A stretch of DNA of 64,000 nt from contig NZ_JACXYX010000002.1 in assembly GCF_014779655.1 (NCBI RefSeq), positions 186,001-250,000 of the forward strand, given 5' to 3'. How positions within the stretch are numbered: position 1 is the stretch's first letter; each line of letters opens with the position of its first letter. The notes under the pieces are model-generated. The model worked only from the letters and a program-made list of their open reading frames with translations. It made no database searches and had not been told where the DNA came from. The position numbers and the translations under genes are program-made. This DNA is from Nocardioides ganghwensis (lineage in GTDB: Bacteria > Actinomycetota > Actinomycetes > Propionibacteriales > Nocardioidaceae). This document shows positions 1 through 7,930 of the stretch, piece by piece.

Positions 1-207
1 CGCGACGAGATCGAAGCCAACTTCAAGATCGAGGGTGACCTCCGCCGTGAGGTCCAGGCGGACATCCGCCGCAAGATCGAGATCGGCAGCTACCAGGGTC
101 GCCGCCACCGCATGGGCCTCCCGGTCCGCGGCCAGCGCACCAAGACCAACGCGCGCACCCGCAAGGGCCCCAAGCGCACCGTCGCCGGCAAGAAGAAGGC
201 CAAGTGA
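1..207 (+). CDS. rpsM: 30S ribosomal protein S13, C-terminal part (5' end outside window)
   Basis: The open frame runs from the first base of the window to a TGA at 205-207 and gives the last 68 residues of S13. The visible part has the conserved [19 protein letters not shown] block, which contacts 16S rRNA in the head of the small subunit, followed by the basic tail [21 protein letters not shown]13 forms inter-subunit bridges and touches the P-site tRNA. It is followed on the same strand by rpsK, rpsD, rpoA and rplQ, the classical alpha-operon order. Only the start is missing because of the window edge; nothing suggests truncation. Confidence 0.97.
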   Translation, partial: RDEIEANFKIEGDLRREVQADIRRKIEIGSYQGRRHRMGLPVRGQRTKTNARTRKGPKRTVAGKKKAK

Positions 208-280
208 TCGCACGCCTCACGGCGTCTCACTGACCTCTTCCCACGAAGCTTCCAGACCAGAACCTCACAGGAGTTACTGA

Positions 281-676
281 ATGCCTCCCAAGAGCCGCGC
301 GACCAAGGTCCGCCGCAAGGAGAAGAAGAACGTCGCCCAGGGCGAAGCCCACATCAAGAGCACGTTCAACAACACCATCGTCACCATCACCGACCCGACC
401 GGCGCGGTGATCTCGTGGGCCTCTGCCGGCACCGTCGGCTTCAAGGGCTCGCGCAAGTCCACCCCGTTCGCCGCTCAGATGGCCGCCGAGGCCGCCGGGC
501 GTCGCGCCATGGACCACGGCATGAAGAAGATCGACGTCTTCGTCAAGGGTCCGGGGTCGGGCCGTGAGACCGCGATCCGTTCGCTGGGTGCCATCGGCCT
601 CGAGGTCGGCACCATCCAGGACGTCACGCCCACCCCCCACAACGGATGCCGGCCGCCCAAGCGCCGTCGCGTCTGA
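281..676 (+). CDS. rpsK: 30S ribosomal protein S11
   Basis: 131 residues, normal for the family. S11 lies on the platform of the small subunit and helps form the mRNA exit and E-site region. The protein starts [16 protein letters not shown] and contains [20 protein letters not shown], then the [13 protein letters not shown] loop and the typical ending [11 protein letters not shown] purine-rich ribosome-binding site (CACAGGAG) lies just before the ATG at 281. The gap to rpsM is 73 bases, which I read as an in-operon spacer. Identification rests on near-complete family conservation. Confidence 0.98.
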   Translation: MPPKSRATKVRRKEKKNVAQGEAHIKSTFNNTIVTITDPTGAVISWASAGTVGFKGSRKSTPFAAQMAAEAAGRRAMDHGMKKIDVFVKGPGSGRETAIRSLGAIGLEVGTIQDVTPTPHNGCRPPKRRRV

Positions 677-706
677 CCGACCCGAGACTGAGAAAGAGAG
701 ACTGAC

Positions 707-1315
707 ATGGCCCGTTACACCGGCCCCATGACCCGCAAGTCGCGCCGTCTCGGTGTCGACCTCGTCGGCGGCGACGCCGCCTTCGAGAAGCGCCCCTACG
801 CCCCCGGCCAGCACGGCCGCGGCCGTATCAAGGAGTCCGAGTACCTGCTGCAGCTCCGTGAGAAGCAGAAGGCCCGCTTCACCTACGGCGTGATGGAGAA
901 GCAGTTCGTCCGCTACTACAAGGAAGCCAGCCGCCGCCAGGGCAAGACCGGCGACAACCTGCTGCAGCTCCTCGAGTGCCGCCTCGACAACGTGGTCTAC
1001 CGCGCCGGCTTCGCCCGGACGCGCCGCCAGGCCCGCCAGCTCGTCGTGCACGGCCACTTCCTGGTCAACGGCAAGAAGGTCGACATCCCGTCCTTCCAGG
1101 TCACCGACCACGACATCATCGACGTGCGCGAGAAGTCCCTCGAGCTCACGCCGCTCATCGTGGCTCGCGAGACCCACGGCGAGCGTGTCGTCCCCGCCTG
1201 GATGGAGGTCATCCCGTCGCGGATGCGCATCCTCGTGCACCAGGTCCCGGTCCGCGCACAGATCGACGTGCCGGTCCAGGAGCAGCTCATCGTCGAGTAC
1301 TACTCCAAGAAGTGA
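707..1315 (+). CDS. rpsD: 30S ribosomal protein S4, zinc-free type
   Basis: 202 residues. S4 is a primary 16S rRNA-binding protein that nucleates assembly of the 30S body and forms part of the mRNA entry tunnel. The N-terminus MARYTGPMTRKSRRLGVDL lacks the four-cysteine zinc site found in thermophilic C+ forms, so this is the cysteine-free form, as in Bacillus. PYAPGQHGRGR and the S4 RNA-binding domain (RLDNVVYRAGFARTRRQARQ, about residues 94-113) are intact. It sits 30 bases after rpsK. A strong hairpin directly follows the stop, separating it from rpoA. Confidence 0.98.
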   Translation: MARYTGPMTRKSRRLGVDLVGGDAAFEKRPYAPGQHGRGRIKESEYLLQLREKQKARFTYGVMEKQFVRYYKEASRRQGKTGDNLLQLLECRLDNVVYRAGFARTRRQARQLVVHGHFLVNGKKVDIPSFQVTDHDIIDVREKSLELTPLIVARETHGERVVPAWMEVIPSRMRILVHQVPVRAQIDVPVQEQLIVEYYSKK

Positions 1316-1320
1316 GTCAC

Positions 1321-1358
1321 CGTCGGTGGTCGTCCGAGCCCTCGGACGGCCACCGACG
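1321..1358 (+). terminator. Strong hairpin between rpsD and rpoA
   Basis: Two 18-base arms (1321-1338 and 1341-1358) pair with a single G-T wobble. They start six bases after the rpsD stop and are followed by a pyrimidine-rich run (GCCCCTCTTCCC). The shape is that of an intrinsic terminator or a processing site. Because rpoA follows 85 bases later, it may be a partial terminator that sets the ratio of ribosomal protein to polymerase transcripts. Confidence 0.6.
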
Positions 1359-1442
1359 CCCCTCTTCCCACTCCTCTTCTCCGCCCTCCTCACCATGTTC
1401 GGATCCGTCATATAGCGGGTGGATCCGGAAAGGAAAAACTCC

Positions 1443-2459
1443 GTGCTTATCGCTCAGCGCCCGACCCTCACGGAAGAGACCGTCGACGAGTTCCGCTCGC
1501 GGTTCGTCATCGAGCCCCTCGAGCCCGGCTTCGGCTACACGCTCGGCAACTCGCTGCGTCGTACGCTCCTCAGCTCGATCCCGGGTGCCTCGGTCACCAG
1601 CATCAAGGTCGACTCCGTCCTCCACGAGTTCTCGACCATCGAGGGCGTCACCGAGGACATGACCGAGATCATCCTCAACCTCAAGGGCATCGTCGTGTCC
1701 TCCGAGCACGACGAGCCGGTCGTGATGTACCTGCGCAAGTCCGGTGCCGGTGACGTCACCGCCGCCGACATCACCCCGCCCGCCGGTGTCGAGGTGCACA
1801 ACCCCGAGCTCAAGATCGCCACGCTGTCCGACAAGGGCAAGCTGGAGATGGAGCTCGTGGTCGAGCGTGGCCGCGGCTACGTCTCGTCCGTGCAGAACAA
1901 GGGTGCCGACAACGAGATCGGCCGCATGCCGGTCGACTCGATCTACAGCCCCGTGCTGAAGGTGACCTACAAGGTCGAGGCCACCCGAGTCGAGCAGCGC
2001 ACCGACTTCGACAAGCTCGTCATCGACGTCGAGACCAAGCCGTCGATCCGTCCCCGCGACGCGATCGCCTCGGCCGGCAAGACGCTCGTCGAGCTGTTCG
2101 GCCTGGCCCGCGAGCTCAACGTCGAGGCCGAGGGCATCGACATCGGCCCGTCGCCGGTCGACGAGCAGCTCGCCGCCGACCTGGCCCTGCCGGTCGAGGA
2201 CCTGCAGCTCACGGTCCGCAGCTACAACTGCCTCAAGCGCGAGGGCATCCACACCGTGGGTGAGCTCATCTCGCGCTCCGAGCAGGACCTGCTCGACATC
2301 CGCAACTTCGGCGCGAAGTCCATCGACGAGGTGAAGGCCAAGCTCGTCGAGATGGGCCTCTCGCTCAAGGACAGCGCGCCCGGCTTCGACCCGCACGCCG
2401 CCCTCGCCGCCTACGGCGACGACGACGACGACGCGTTCATCGAGGACGAGCAGCTCTGA
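1443..2459 (+). CDS. rpoA: DNA-directed RNA polymerase subunit alpha
   Basis: 338 residues with the GTG at 1443. An in-frame GTG at 1419 exists, but the 1443 start gives the standard actinobacterial N-terminus [12 protein letters not shown] and has a purine-rich site (GGAAAGGAAAA, 1427-1437) just upstream. Alpha dimerises to seed core polymerase assembly. The N-terminal domain shows [20 protein letters not shown] and the C-terminal domain (about residues 250-310) shows [14 protein letters not shown] and [15 protein letters not shown], which contact UP elements and activators. The tail is acidic ([13 protein letters not shown]). It is preceded by a strong hairpin and followed by two more before rplQ. 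Confidence 0.98.
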   Translation: MLIAQRPTLTEETVDEFRSRFVIEPLEPGFGYTLGNSLRRTLLSSIPGASVTSIKVDSVLHEFSTIEGVTEDMTEIILNLKGIVVSSEHDEPVVMYLRKSGAGDVTAADITPPAGVEVHNPELKIATLSDKGKLEMELVVERGRGYVSSVQNKGADNEIGRMPVDSIYSPVLKVTYKVEATRVEQRTDFDKLVIDVETKPSIRPRDAIASAGKTLVELFGLARELNVEAEGIDIGPSPVDEQLAADLALPVEDLQLTVRSYNCLKREGIHTVGELISRSEQDLLDIRNFGAKSIDEVKAKLVEMGLSLKDSAPGFDPHAALAAYGDDDDDAFIEDEQL

Positions 2460-2465
2460 CCTCCC

Positions 2466-2526
2466 GGCCCCGACCACGGGGCCGTCCCACCAAACCGACC
2501 GGGCCCAGCCCATGACCGGGCCGGTC
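2466..2526 (+). other. Two consecutive hairpins in the rpoA-rplQ spacer
   Basis: A perfect 7-base stem with a 4-base loop (GGCCCCG/CGGGGCC, 2466-2483) is followed by a near-complementary pair (2497-2506 and 2518-2526). Neither is followed by a T-run. They fill most of the 112-base spacer and may attenuate or stabilise the transcript. Confidence 0.4.
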
Positions 2527-2571
2527 GTCTACCCGGGTACCTGACACGGCCCGAGAGGAAGAAGGCACCCC

Positions 2572-3297
2572 ATGCCCAAGCCCAAGAAGGGTCCCCGCCT
2601 CGGCGGTAGCCCCGCCCACCAGCGCCTGATGCTGTCGAACCTGGCGACCGCCCTGTTCGAGCACGGCCGGATCACCACCACCGAGACCCGCGCGCGCCTG
2701 CTGCGCCCGGTCGCGGAGAAGCTGATCACCAAGGCCAAGCGTGGCGACCTGCACAACCGTCGCGAGGTCCTCAAGACCATCCGCGACAAGTCGGTCGTGC
2801 ACACGCTGTTCACCGAGATCGCGCCGACCTTCGCCGAGCGTCCCGGTGGCTACACCCGCATCACCAAGATCGGCCCCCGCAAGGGCGACAACGCCCCCAT
2901 GGCGGTCATCGAGCTGGTGACCGAGGCCTACAGCCCCAAGGCTCCGTCGACCCGCAAGACCGAGGCCGCTGCCGCTCCGGCGCCCGCCGCCGAGGAGACC
3001 GAGGTCGTCGAGACCGAGGCCGCTGACACCGAGGGCACCGAGACCGAGGGCCAGGACGCCGTCGTCGCCGCCGACGAGGGCGTCACCGACGGCAACGTGA
3101 GCGGCAAGTACGCCGGCTCGCACGCGCCGATGGAGAACGTCGACGAGGCCCCCGACGGCTTCCCGATCAAGGGCAACGAGAACTCGATGAAGTTCCACGA
3201 GCCCGACAGCCAGTGGTACGCCCAGACCGAGGCGGAGGTGTGGTTCGACTCCGTCGAGTCCGCCGAGGCCGCCGGTTTCACGCGCGCCGGCGAGTGA
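2572..3297 (+). CDS. rplQ: 50S ribosomal protein L17 with acidic linker and C-terminal sunset-like domain
   Basis: 241 residues, about twice the usual L17. Residues 1-120 are ordinary L17 ([43 protein letters not shown]), which packs near the peptide exit tunnel. Residues 125-190 are a Glu/Ala/Thr-rich linker. The end (about 195-241) reads [16 protein letters not shown], then [11 protein letters not shown] and AEAAGF. This matches, from memory, the short sunset-type module (IKGN..S..YH.P...Y..T.AE..F....A..AGF) seen on some actinobacterial proteins. The function of the tail is unknown; it would project from the ribosome. Terminal gene of the alpha operon, followed by a hairpin terminator. Confidence 0.95.
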   Translation: MPKPKKGPRLGGSPAHQRLMLSNLATALFEHGRITTTETRARLLRPVAEKLITKAKRGDLHNRREVLKTIRDKSVVHTLFTEIAPTFAERPGGYTRITKIGPRKGDNAPMAVIELVTEAYSPKAPSTRKTEAAAAPAPAAEETEVVETEAADTEGTETEGQDAVVAADEGVTDGNVSGKYAGSHAPMENVDEAPDGFPIKGNENSMKFHEPDSQWYAQTEAEVWFDSVESAEAAGFTRAGE

Positions 3298-3313
3298 TCG
3301 CCTAGCAACGCAC

Positions 3314-3357
3314 ACGACGAGGCCCGTCGTCCCCACCGGGACGGCGGGCCTCGTCGT
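3314..3357. terminator. Bidirectional-type hairpin terminator after rplQ
   Basis: 19-base arms (3314-3332 and 3339-3357) pair with one wobble around a 6-base loop. It sits between the + strand rplQ stop and the end of the - strand ketopantoate-reductase-like gene, where it could serve both transcripts. Confidence 0.75.
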
Positions 3358-3369
3358 CCGTCCGTGGCG

Positions 3370-4326
3370 TCACAGCCGGGCGAGGACCTCGGCGGCGTCG
3401 AGGCTGCGGGCGGGACCCCCGGCGTACGCCAGGGCTCGGGTCGCGGTGACGACGGCCTCGTTGACCGGGGTGGGGATGCCGAGGAGCCGGCCCTGTAGCA
3501 CGACCTCGCCGGCGAGGTAGTCGATCTCGGAGTCACCGGTCCCGCGCTCCAGGCTCTGCCACGTCGACCCGCCGGAGCGCTCGAGGTCGGGCCGCCTGCG
3601 GAGGACGGAGCCGCGCCGCTGCCGGTCCTGCTCAGCGGTGACGACGGTGAGCCCTGCGGCGGCGAGCACGTCCTCGCCCTCGGCCTGCGCCCGCGCAGCG
3701 AGCTCGTCGGCGGCGTCGCCCTGCGCGAAGGATGCGTCGACACCGTTGCCGAGGTTCATGATGAGCTTGCGGCGCTTCATCGCCATGATGTCCTCGCGCT
3801 CCTCGGACGCGATCCCCGCTGCGCGGAAGTCGGCGGACACGGCCGCCGTGACGGCGTCGGTCCCGCCCGGGAACCGTCCGATGTCGAGGATCGCCGGGGT
3901 CGGGTGGCACGCGGCCACCACCACACCCGGCTCGAGGTGGGTGGCGGGCAACATCACGCACACGGCGTACGTCCGCGCGAAGAGCCGCAGCGTCGCGGTC
4001 TCGGTGGCGATGCCGTTGGTGGCGCACACGACAGGTACGTCGGCCGGGGCGTGGGCGCGCAGGTCCGCGAGCGCGGCGCCCACCTGGTGCGACTTCACGG
4101 CCAGCAGCACGACGGTGTCGTCGGTCCACCCGACCTCGGCGGCCGAGTCGGTGGCCGGGGCGTCGATGCGGTGGCGGCCGTCGCCGGCGTCGAGGACCAG
4201 CCCACCCGCCCGGATCGCGTCGAGGTGCGCCCCGCGGGCCACGAGGGTGACCGCGTGGCCGGTCAGGGCCAGTCGGCCCCCGACGACTCCGCCGACCGCG
4301 CCGGCGCCGTACACGACATGGCGCAT
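3370..4326 (-). CDS. Ketopantoate reductase family oxidoreductase (ApbA/PanE-like)
   Basis: 318 residues. The N-terminal Rossmann fold begins MRHVVYGAGAVGGVVGGRL, the GxGxxG-type NADPH site, and continues LLAVKSHQV, the usual lysine-containing strand of PanE proteins. The C-terminal helical domain includes MAMKRRKLIMNLGNGVDA and RGTGDSEIDYLAGEVV, matching the K..N and E/DYL..E motifs of the family. Classical members reduce 2-dehydropantoate to pantoate for CoA synthesis. Many paralogues act on other substrates, and no other pantothenate gene is adjacent, so the substrate is uncertain. It converges on rplQ across a shared terminator. A separate transcription unit from the operon at 4374-6437 is possible. 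Confidence 0.8.
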   Translation of the reverse strand: MRHVVYGAGAVGGVVGGRLALTGHAVTLVARGAHLDAIRAGGLVLDAGDGRHRIDAPATDSAAEVGWTDDTVVLLAVKSHQVGAALADLRAHAPADVPVVCATNGIATETATLRLFARTYAVCVMLPATHLEPGVVVAACHPTPAILDIGRFPGGTDAVTAAVSADFRAAGIASEEREDIMAMKRRKLIMNLGNGVDASFAQGDAADELAARAQAEGEDVLAAAGLTVVTAEQDRQRRGSVLRRRPDLERSGGSTWQSLERGTGDSEIDYLAGEVVLQGRLLGIPTPVNEAVVTATRALAYAGGPARSLDAAEVLARL

Positions 4327-4373
4327 CTGCCCACCCTAGGCGGGAGCTCCGGGCCGCAGCCGCGACGTCCGGT

Positions 4374-4973
4374 TCAGCGGCGTACGCGGAACCGCAGGTG
4401 GAGCACCCGGTCGCCCCGGACGACGACGTGGGGGTCGTCGAGCAGGTGCTGGGTGTCGACCGAGCCGAAGTACCGCTTGCCGGTGCCGAGCACGACCGGC
4501 ACGAGGTCCATCGCCACTTCGTCGACGAGACCGAGCGCGAAGGCCTGGCCTCCCACGTCGCCGGCCGCGACCGAGACGGTCGTGTCCCCGGCCAGCTCCC
4601 GGGCGGTCGCGACGGCGCGTGCCACGTCGTCGACGAAGTGGTACGACGCCTCCGGGTGCCAGCCCTCCGGCCTGGGGCGGTGGGACACCACGACCACGTG
4701 CTCACCCGTCGGGGGTCGCCCCTCCCACCCGTTCGTGATGTCGAACAGGTGCCGACCGATCACCATGCAGCCGATGCCGTCCCACACCGGACGGACGTGG
4801 TCGTAGGAGGCCTGCGACACCCGCAGGCCGCCCGGGGACGGGTCGTCCATCTCCTGCGCGGTGAGGTGCTGGTCCCCGTTGAAGTACCAGTCGAACAGTG
4901 GGCCGGGGTCGTCGTGCAGGTCCGCGACGAACCCGTCCAGCGACACCACGTTGTGCATCACGACGGTGCTCAC
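4374..4973 (-). CDS. Dihydrofolate-reductase-fold protein (RibD C-terminal-like)
   Basis: 199 residues from the GTG at 4973, which overlaps the upstream stop as GTGA. The N-terminus STVVMHNVVSLDGFVAD is the hallmark strand of the RibD_C / DHFR-like family. MVIGRHLFDITNGWEG and the later DTTVSVAAGDVGGQAFALGL form the nucleotide-binding core. Family members bind NADPH, but most actinobacterial stand-alone versions have no assigned substrate. Last gene of a four-gene, translationally coupled operon led by an ArsR-type regulator. A longer open frame reaching 5405 exists but lies over the neighbouring gene in another frame and is rejected. Confidence 0.85.
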   Translation of the reverse strand: MSTVVMHNVVSLDGFVADLHDDPGPLFDWYFNGDQHLTAQEMDDPSPGGLRVSQASYDHVRPVWDGIGCMVIGRHLFDITNGWEGRPPTGEHVVVVSHRPRPEGWHPEASYHFVDDVARAVATARELAGDTTVSVAAGDVGGQAFALGLVDEVAMDLVPVVLGTGKRYFGSVDTQHLLDDPHVVVRGDRVLHLRFRVRR

Positions 4974-5548
4974 GGTGCGTCTCCGCTGCTCGGGCGCCAC
5001 GAGGGATCGCGGCCGATGAAGCCCATCAGCCGCTCGACGGCCGGAGCGTCGTCGGGCACGGGGACCGCGGGCCCGTACTGCCCGGAGTCGCGCAGGAGCT
5101 GCTCGATGGGTCGCATCCCCTCCAGCAACCGGGCGGCGAAGTCCTCGTCGAGCCCGGCGTCCTGACCGCCGGCGCGGGCGAGGTCCCAGGAGTGCATGAA
5201 GACGTCCGCGGTGTAGAACCGGTCGACCGCGTCGGCGAGCCGGTGGCTGCCGGCGCGGGGATGCGTGAACGGCTCGTCTCCGCGCTGCTCGACCAGGGCC
5301 TGCACGGCGTCCGCCTGGTGCCGCCACGCGGCGACCGGGTCGTCGACCACCGGGGGACCGGCAGGCAGGTCGACCCCGCCGCCGGCCAGGAAGCCGGGGA
5401 ACCACTCGACGAGGTGTGCCACCACGTCACGCGCCGTCCACCCGTCGACGGGTGCGGCTGCGGACCAGTCGGGAGTCTGCTCGACCAGCCGGCCGAACCC
5501 CCCGGCGACCGCTGCGTGGCGGTCGGCGGGGTCGTCCGGGAGGGCCAT
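4970..5548 (-). CDS. TIGR03086 / maleylpyruvate-isomerase-like (DinB-fold) protein
   Basis: 192 residues starting MALPDDPADRHAAVAGGFGRL. The block PDWSAAAPVDGWTARDVVAHL is typical of the mycothiol-dependent maleylpyruvate isomerase / TIGR03086 family, a four-helix DinB-like fold that binds a divalent metal through three histidines. Candidate ligands are the His in VVAHLVEW and the one in FMHSWDLA. No substrate can be named. The ATG shares one base with the upstream stop (TGATG) and its own stop overlaps the next start, so it is coupled in the middle of the ArsR operon. Confidence 0.8.
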   Translation of the reverse strand: MALPDDPADRHAAVAGGFGRLVEQTPDWSAAAPVDGWTARDVVAHLVEWFPGFLAGGGVDLPAGPPVVDDPVAAWRHQADAVQALVEQRGDEPFTHPRAGSHRLADAVDRFYTADVFMHSWDLARAGGQDAGLDEDFAARLLEGMRPIEQLLRDSGQYGPAVPVPDDAPAVERLMGFIGRDPSWRPSSGDAP

Positions 5549-6069
5549 CAGATCGAGCCGTCGGCGAGCATCCGGTCGATCGCGGCGTAGCCGTCGTTGA
5601 CCCCGACCTCCATCCCGCTGCGCAGCCACGCGTCGCGGTCCTCGAAGGAGTCGCACAGGCTCACCGCGTGCAGGCGGGTGCGCCCGTCGCCGAGGTCCTC
5701 GAAGGTCATCGTCTCCAGGGAGACGCCGTCGGGCATGCCGTCCCACGTGAAGGTCTGCACGATGCGGTCCTCGCGCACGGTGTGGAAGCAGCCGTGGAAC
5801 GACGTCTCGAAGTCCTCGCGGCCGTCGCTGCCGCGCGCGGTGTAGCTCCAGCTGCCGCCGTCGCGGGCGTCCCAGTGGGTGATGTCGGCCCCCACCCCGT
5901 CGGGTCCGATCCACTGCGCGTACAGCTCGGGGTCGGTGTGGGCGCGGAACAGCTGGGCGGGAGTGGCGGCGAAGTCGCGCCAGACGTGGAGCGCGGGGAC
6001 GTGCTCGTCGGCCAAGATCGCGGCCTCGGGGAAGCGGGTGTTCGTGTCGGGGCTGTGCGTGGTGGTCAT
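5548..6069 (-). CDS. SRPBCC / AHSA1-domain protein
   Basis: 173 residues from the ATG at 6069 (MTTTHSPDTNTRFPEA). The START-like fold is recognisable from VWRDFAATPAQLFRAHTDPE, YAQWIGPDG, GGSWSYTA and the C-terminal helix GMEVGVNDGYAAIDRML. These small hydrophobic-cavity proteins bind lipophilic ligands. When placed behind an ArsR regulator, as here, they are usually annotated simply as activator-of-Hsp90-homologue-1-like and their ligand is unknown. The start codon overlaps the arsR-type stop by four bases (ATGA), strong evidence for co-expression. Confidence 0.88.
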   Translation of the reverse strand: MTTTHSPDTNTRFPEAAILADEHVPALHVWRDFAATPAQLFRAHTDPELYAQWIGPDGVGADITHWDARDGGSWSYTARGSDGREDFETSFHGCFHTVREDRIVQTFTWDGMPDGVSLETMTFEDLGDGRTRLHAVSLCDSFEDRDAWLRSGMEVGVNDGYAAIDRMLADGSI

Positions 6070-6437
6070 GATGCGGTTCCTTCCGTGCGGGTGTCGCTGG
6101 TGTGGGTGGGGTCTTCCTCGTCCTGCATCCGCGCGAGCACGGCGTCGAGCGCGGTGTAGCGCGCCTCGGCCTGCCGGCGGTATCGCTCGATCCACTTCGT
6201 CATGAGGTCGAACACCTCGGCTTCCAGGTGCACGGGCCGGCGCTGGGCCTCCCGGCTGCGCGTCACCAGGCCGGCCTCCTCGAGCACCTTGAGGTGCTTG
6301 GAGACCGCCTGCAGGCTCACGTCGTAGGGCGCCGCCAGGTCGTTGACCGTGTGGTCGGCCTCGGTGAGGCGCGCCACCATGTCGCGGCGGGTCGGATCGG
6401 CGAGGGCCGCGAAGACCCGGGAGAGCTGGTCGGTCAC
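6066..6437 (-). CDS. ArsR/SmtB-family transcriptional repressor
   Basis: 123 residues from a GTG at 6437, with a good ribosome-binding site (AAGAAGG) upstream. The winged helix shows VFAALADPTRRDMVARL, VNDLAAPYDVSLQAVSKHL (recognition helix) and LEEAGLVTRSREAQRR. The metal-binding cysteines of ArsR and SmtB are absent, so this is the non-metal subgroup that commonly sits ahead of SRPBCC genes. Two copies of a TCAAC...GTTGA inverted repeat lie immediately upstream, making autorepression the simplest model. It heads the operon with the AHSA1, DinB-like and DHFR-like genes. Confidence 0.92.
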   Translation of the reverse strand: MTDQLSRVFAALADPTRRDMVARLTEADHTVNDLAAPYDVSLQAVSKHLKVLEEAGLVTRSREAQRRPVHLEAEVFDLMTKWIERYRRQAEARYTALDAVLARMQDEEDPTHTSDTRTEGTAS

Positions 6438-6448
6438 GAGGCACCTTC

Positions 6449-6466
6449 TTCAACTGATTGGTTGAA
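6449..6466. promoter_or_regulatory. Candidate ArsR operator, proximal copy
   Basis: TTCAAC, 6 bases, GTTGAA: a perfect 6-base inverted repeat 11 bases ahead of the repressor start codon, overlapping the ribosome-binding region. It shares its half-site with the copy at 6496-6511. Confidence 0.6.
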
Positions 6467-6495
6467 TAAAAGGTAGGCCCGCTTTGATCGCGTTG

Positions 6496-6511
6496 TCAAC
6501 CATGTGGTTGA
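6496..6511. promoter_or_regulatory. Candidate ArsR operator, distal copy
   Basis: TCAACCA, TG, TGGTTGA: a perfect 7-base inverted repeat, centred 46 bases from the proximal copy. The two sites flank the space where the operon promoter must lie, a layout suited to repression by a dimer at each site. Confidence 0.6.
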
Positions 6512-6518
6512 ACAAGGT

Positions 6519-7013
6519 TCAGCGGCGGGGCACCCGCACCTTCCGCGACACCGCCCCGAGGCACTCGGCGCGGCCCGAGCTGTAGGACGCCGACACCGTC
6601 ACGTAGTAGGTCGCGCGTCGCACGGCGCGGAAGCGCTGGCGGCCGACGTACGACGCGTTCGCGCCCTCCACCTTCACGTCCCCGCCGCGCCGGACACGCC
6701 ACAGGCTGACCCGGGCGCGCGAGGCGCAGGTCTGCTCGGGGGAGAGGACCCTGGCCTCGAGCCGGTCGCGGCCCTCGAGCCAGCGCAGGCGGGCCGTACG
6801 CGTCGCGCTGGGGCAGCCGGTCGGGTTCGGCGACGCCACCGTGGGGCAGCCGTCGACGAGGTCGTCGAGCCCGTCGCCGTCGCTGTCGCCCGCGGACGCC
6901 ACGGCGGTGCTGGGAACCGCAGCCGAGGCCAGCGAGACGCCGAGGGCTGCCGGCGAGGACGTCGCGACCAGGACGAGCGCGACGGCTCGGCTGACGAGTC
7001 GGGACCGGGACAT
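6519..7013 (-). CDS. Secreted protein with a thrombospondin type 3 calcium-binding repeat
   Basis: 164 residues. The N-terminus is a signal peptide (SRSRLVSRAVALVLVATSSP, then an Ala-rich stretch to about residue 32). It is followed by DSDGDGLDDLVDGCPTV, the Asp-rich loop of a thrombospondin type 3 repeat that binds calcium. The rest (about 60-164) is a single small domain with the paired cysteines TCASRARVSLWRV and GRAECLGAV and a basic end KVRVPRR. No enzyme motif is seen. It is transcribed towards the ArsR operon and ends eight bases from the distal operator. Probably an exported protein with a structural role. Confidence 0.7.
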   Translation of the reverse strand: MSRSRLVSRAVALVLVATSSPAALGVSLASAAVPSTAVASAGDSDGDGLDDLVDGCPTVASPNPTGCPSATRTARLRWLEGRDRLEARVLSPEQTCASRARVSLWRVRRGGDVKVEGANASYVGRQRFRAVRRATYYVTVSASYSSGRAECLGAVSRKVRVPRR

Positions 7014-7093
7014 CTCATCGCCAGCCTAGGTGCTGCCGGGCGGGCGGTCACCACCCCGTGGGTCCGCCTCGCGCAGCGCCTAGGATCGCTGGC

Positions 7094-7930
7094 GTGCGCC
7101 TGCGGATCGACTGTGCCTACGACGGCGCCGACTTCTCCGGCTGGGCCGCTCAGCCGGGGCGGCGCACGGTGCAGGGCACCCTCGAGTCCGCGCTGGCCAC
7201 TGCGCTGCGGGTGCCGGAGGTGCGGGTGACCGTCGCCGGGCGTACGGACGCCGGGGTGCACGCGCGCGGGCAGGTGGCCCACGTCGACGTCGAGCCCGAC
7301 GTCGTGGCGGCGTCCGCGGGCCGGTCCACCGACCCGCCGCTGGACGCCCTCGCCCGTCGCGTCGACGGCATCCTGCCGGCCGACCTGCGCGTACGCCGCG
7401 TGGTCGAGGCGCCCGACGGGTTCGACGCACGCTTCTCCGCGACCTGGCGGCGCTACGCCTACCGGATCGCCGACGCCCGGGAGCTCGCCGACCCGCTGGT
7501 GCGCGGCCACGTCCTGACGTGGGGCCGGCGCCTCGACCTCGACGCGATGAACGAGGCCTCCGCGCCGCTGGTCGGCCTCCAGGACTTCGCGTCCTTCTGC
7601 AAGCAGCGGGAGGGCGCGACCACGGTCCGTACGCTGCTCGACCTCGCCTGGCACCGCGACGACGCCAGCCTCGCGGTTGGCACGGTGCGCGCCGACGCGT
7701 TCTGCCACAACATGGTGCGCTCGCTCGTCGGCTGCCTGATCGCGGTCGGGGAGGGGCGACGACCGACGACCTGGCCGGCCGAGGTGATGGCCGGACGGCG
7801 ACGCGACCAGGGCGTACGGGTCGTGCATCCCCACGGCCTCACGCTGGAGGAGGTCGGCTACCCCGACGACGACGAGCTCGCGGCGCAGGCCGGGCGCGCC
7901 CGAGCCAGAAGAGAGGCGATCGATGCCTGA
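7094..7930 (+). CDS. truA: tRNA pseudouridine(38-40) synthase
   Basis: 278 residues from the GTG at 7094 (VRLRIDCAYDGADFSGWA). Earlier in-frame starts add residues with no counterpart in the family. TruA isomerises U38-U40 in the anticodon arm. The catalytic aspartate lies in VTVAGRTDAGVHARGQVAH. Also present are FDARFSATWRRYAYRI and AFCHNMVRSLVGCLI, the usual RNA-binding and core motifs. In many actinobacteria truA follows rplQ directly. Here about 3.8 kb of unrelated genes intervene. Its last eight bases overlap the next gene. Confidence 0.96.
   Translation: MRLRIDCAYDGADFSGWAAQPGRRTVQGTLESALATALRVPEVRVTVAGRTDAGVHARGQVAHVDVEPDVVAASAGRSTDPPLDALARRVDGILPADLRVRRVVEAPDGFDARFSATWRRYAYRIADARELADPLVRGHVLTWGRRLDLDAMNEASAPLVGLQDFASFCKQREGATTVRTLLDLAWHRDDASLAVGTVRADAFCHNMVRSLVGCLIAVGEGRRPTTWPAEVMAGRRRDQGVRVVHPHGLTLEEVGYPDDDELAAQAGRARARREAIDA

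Noticed and set aside
1419..1442. Longer RpoA starting at the GTG at 1419
   Set aside because: It would add eight residues absent in orthologues and would include the ribosome-binding site of the better start at 1443.
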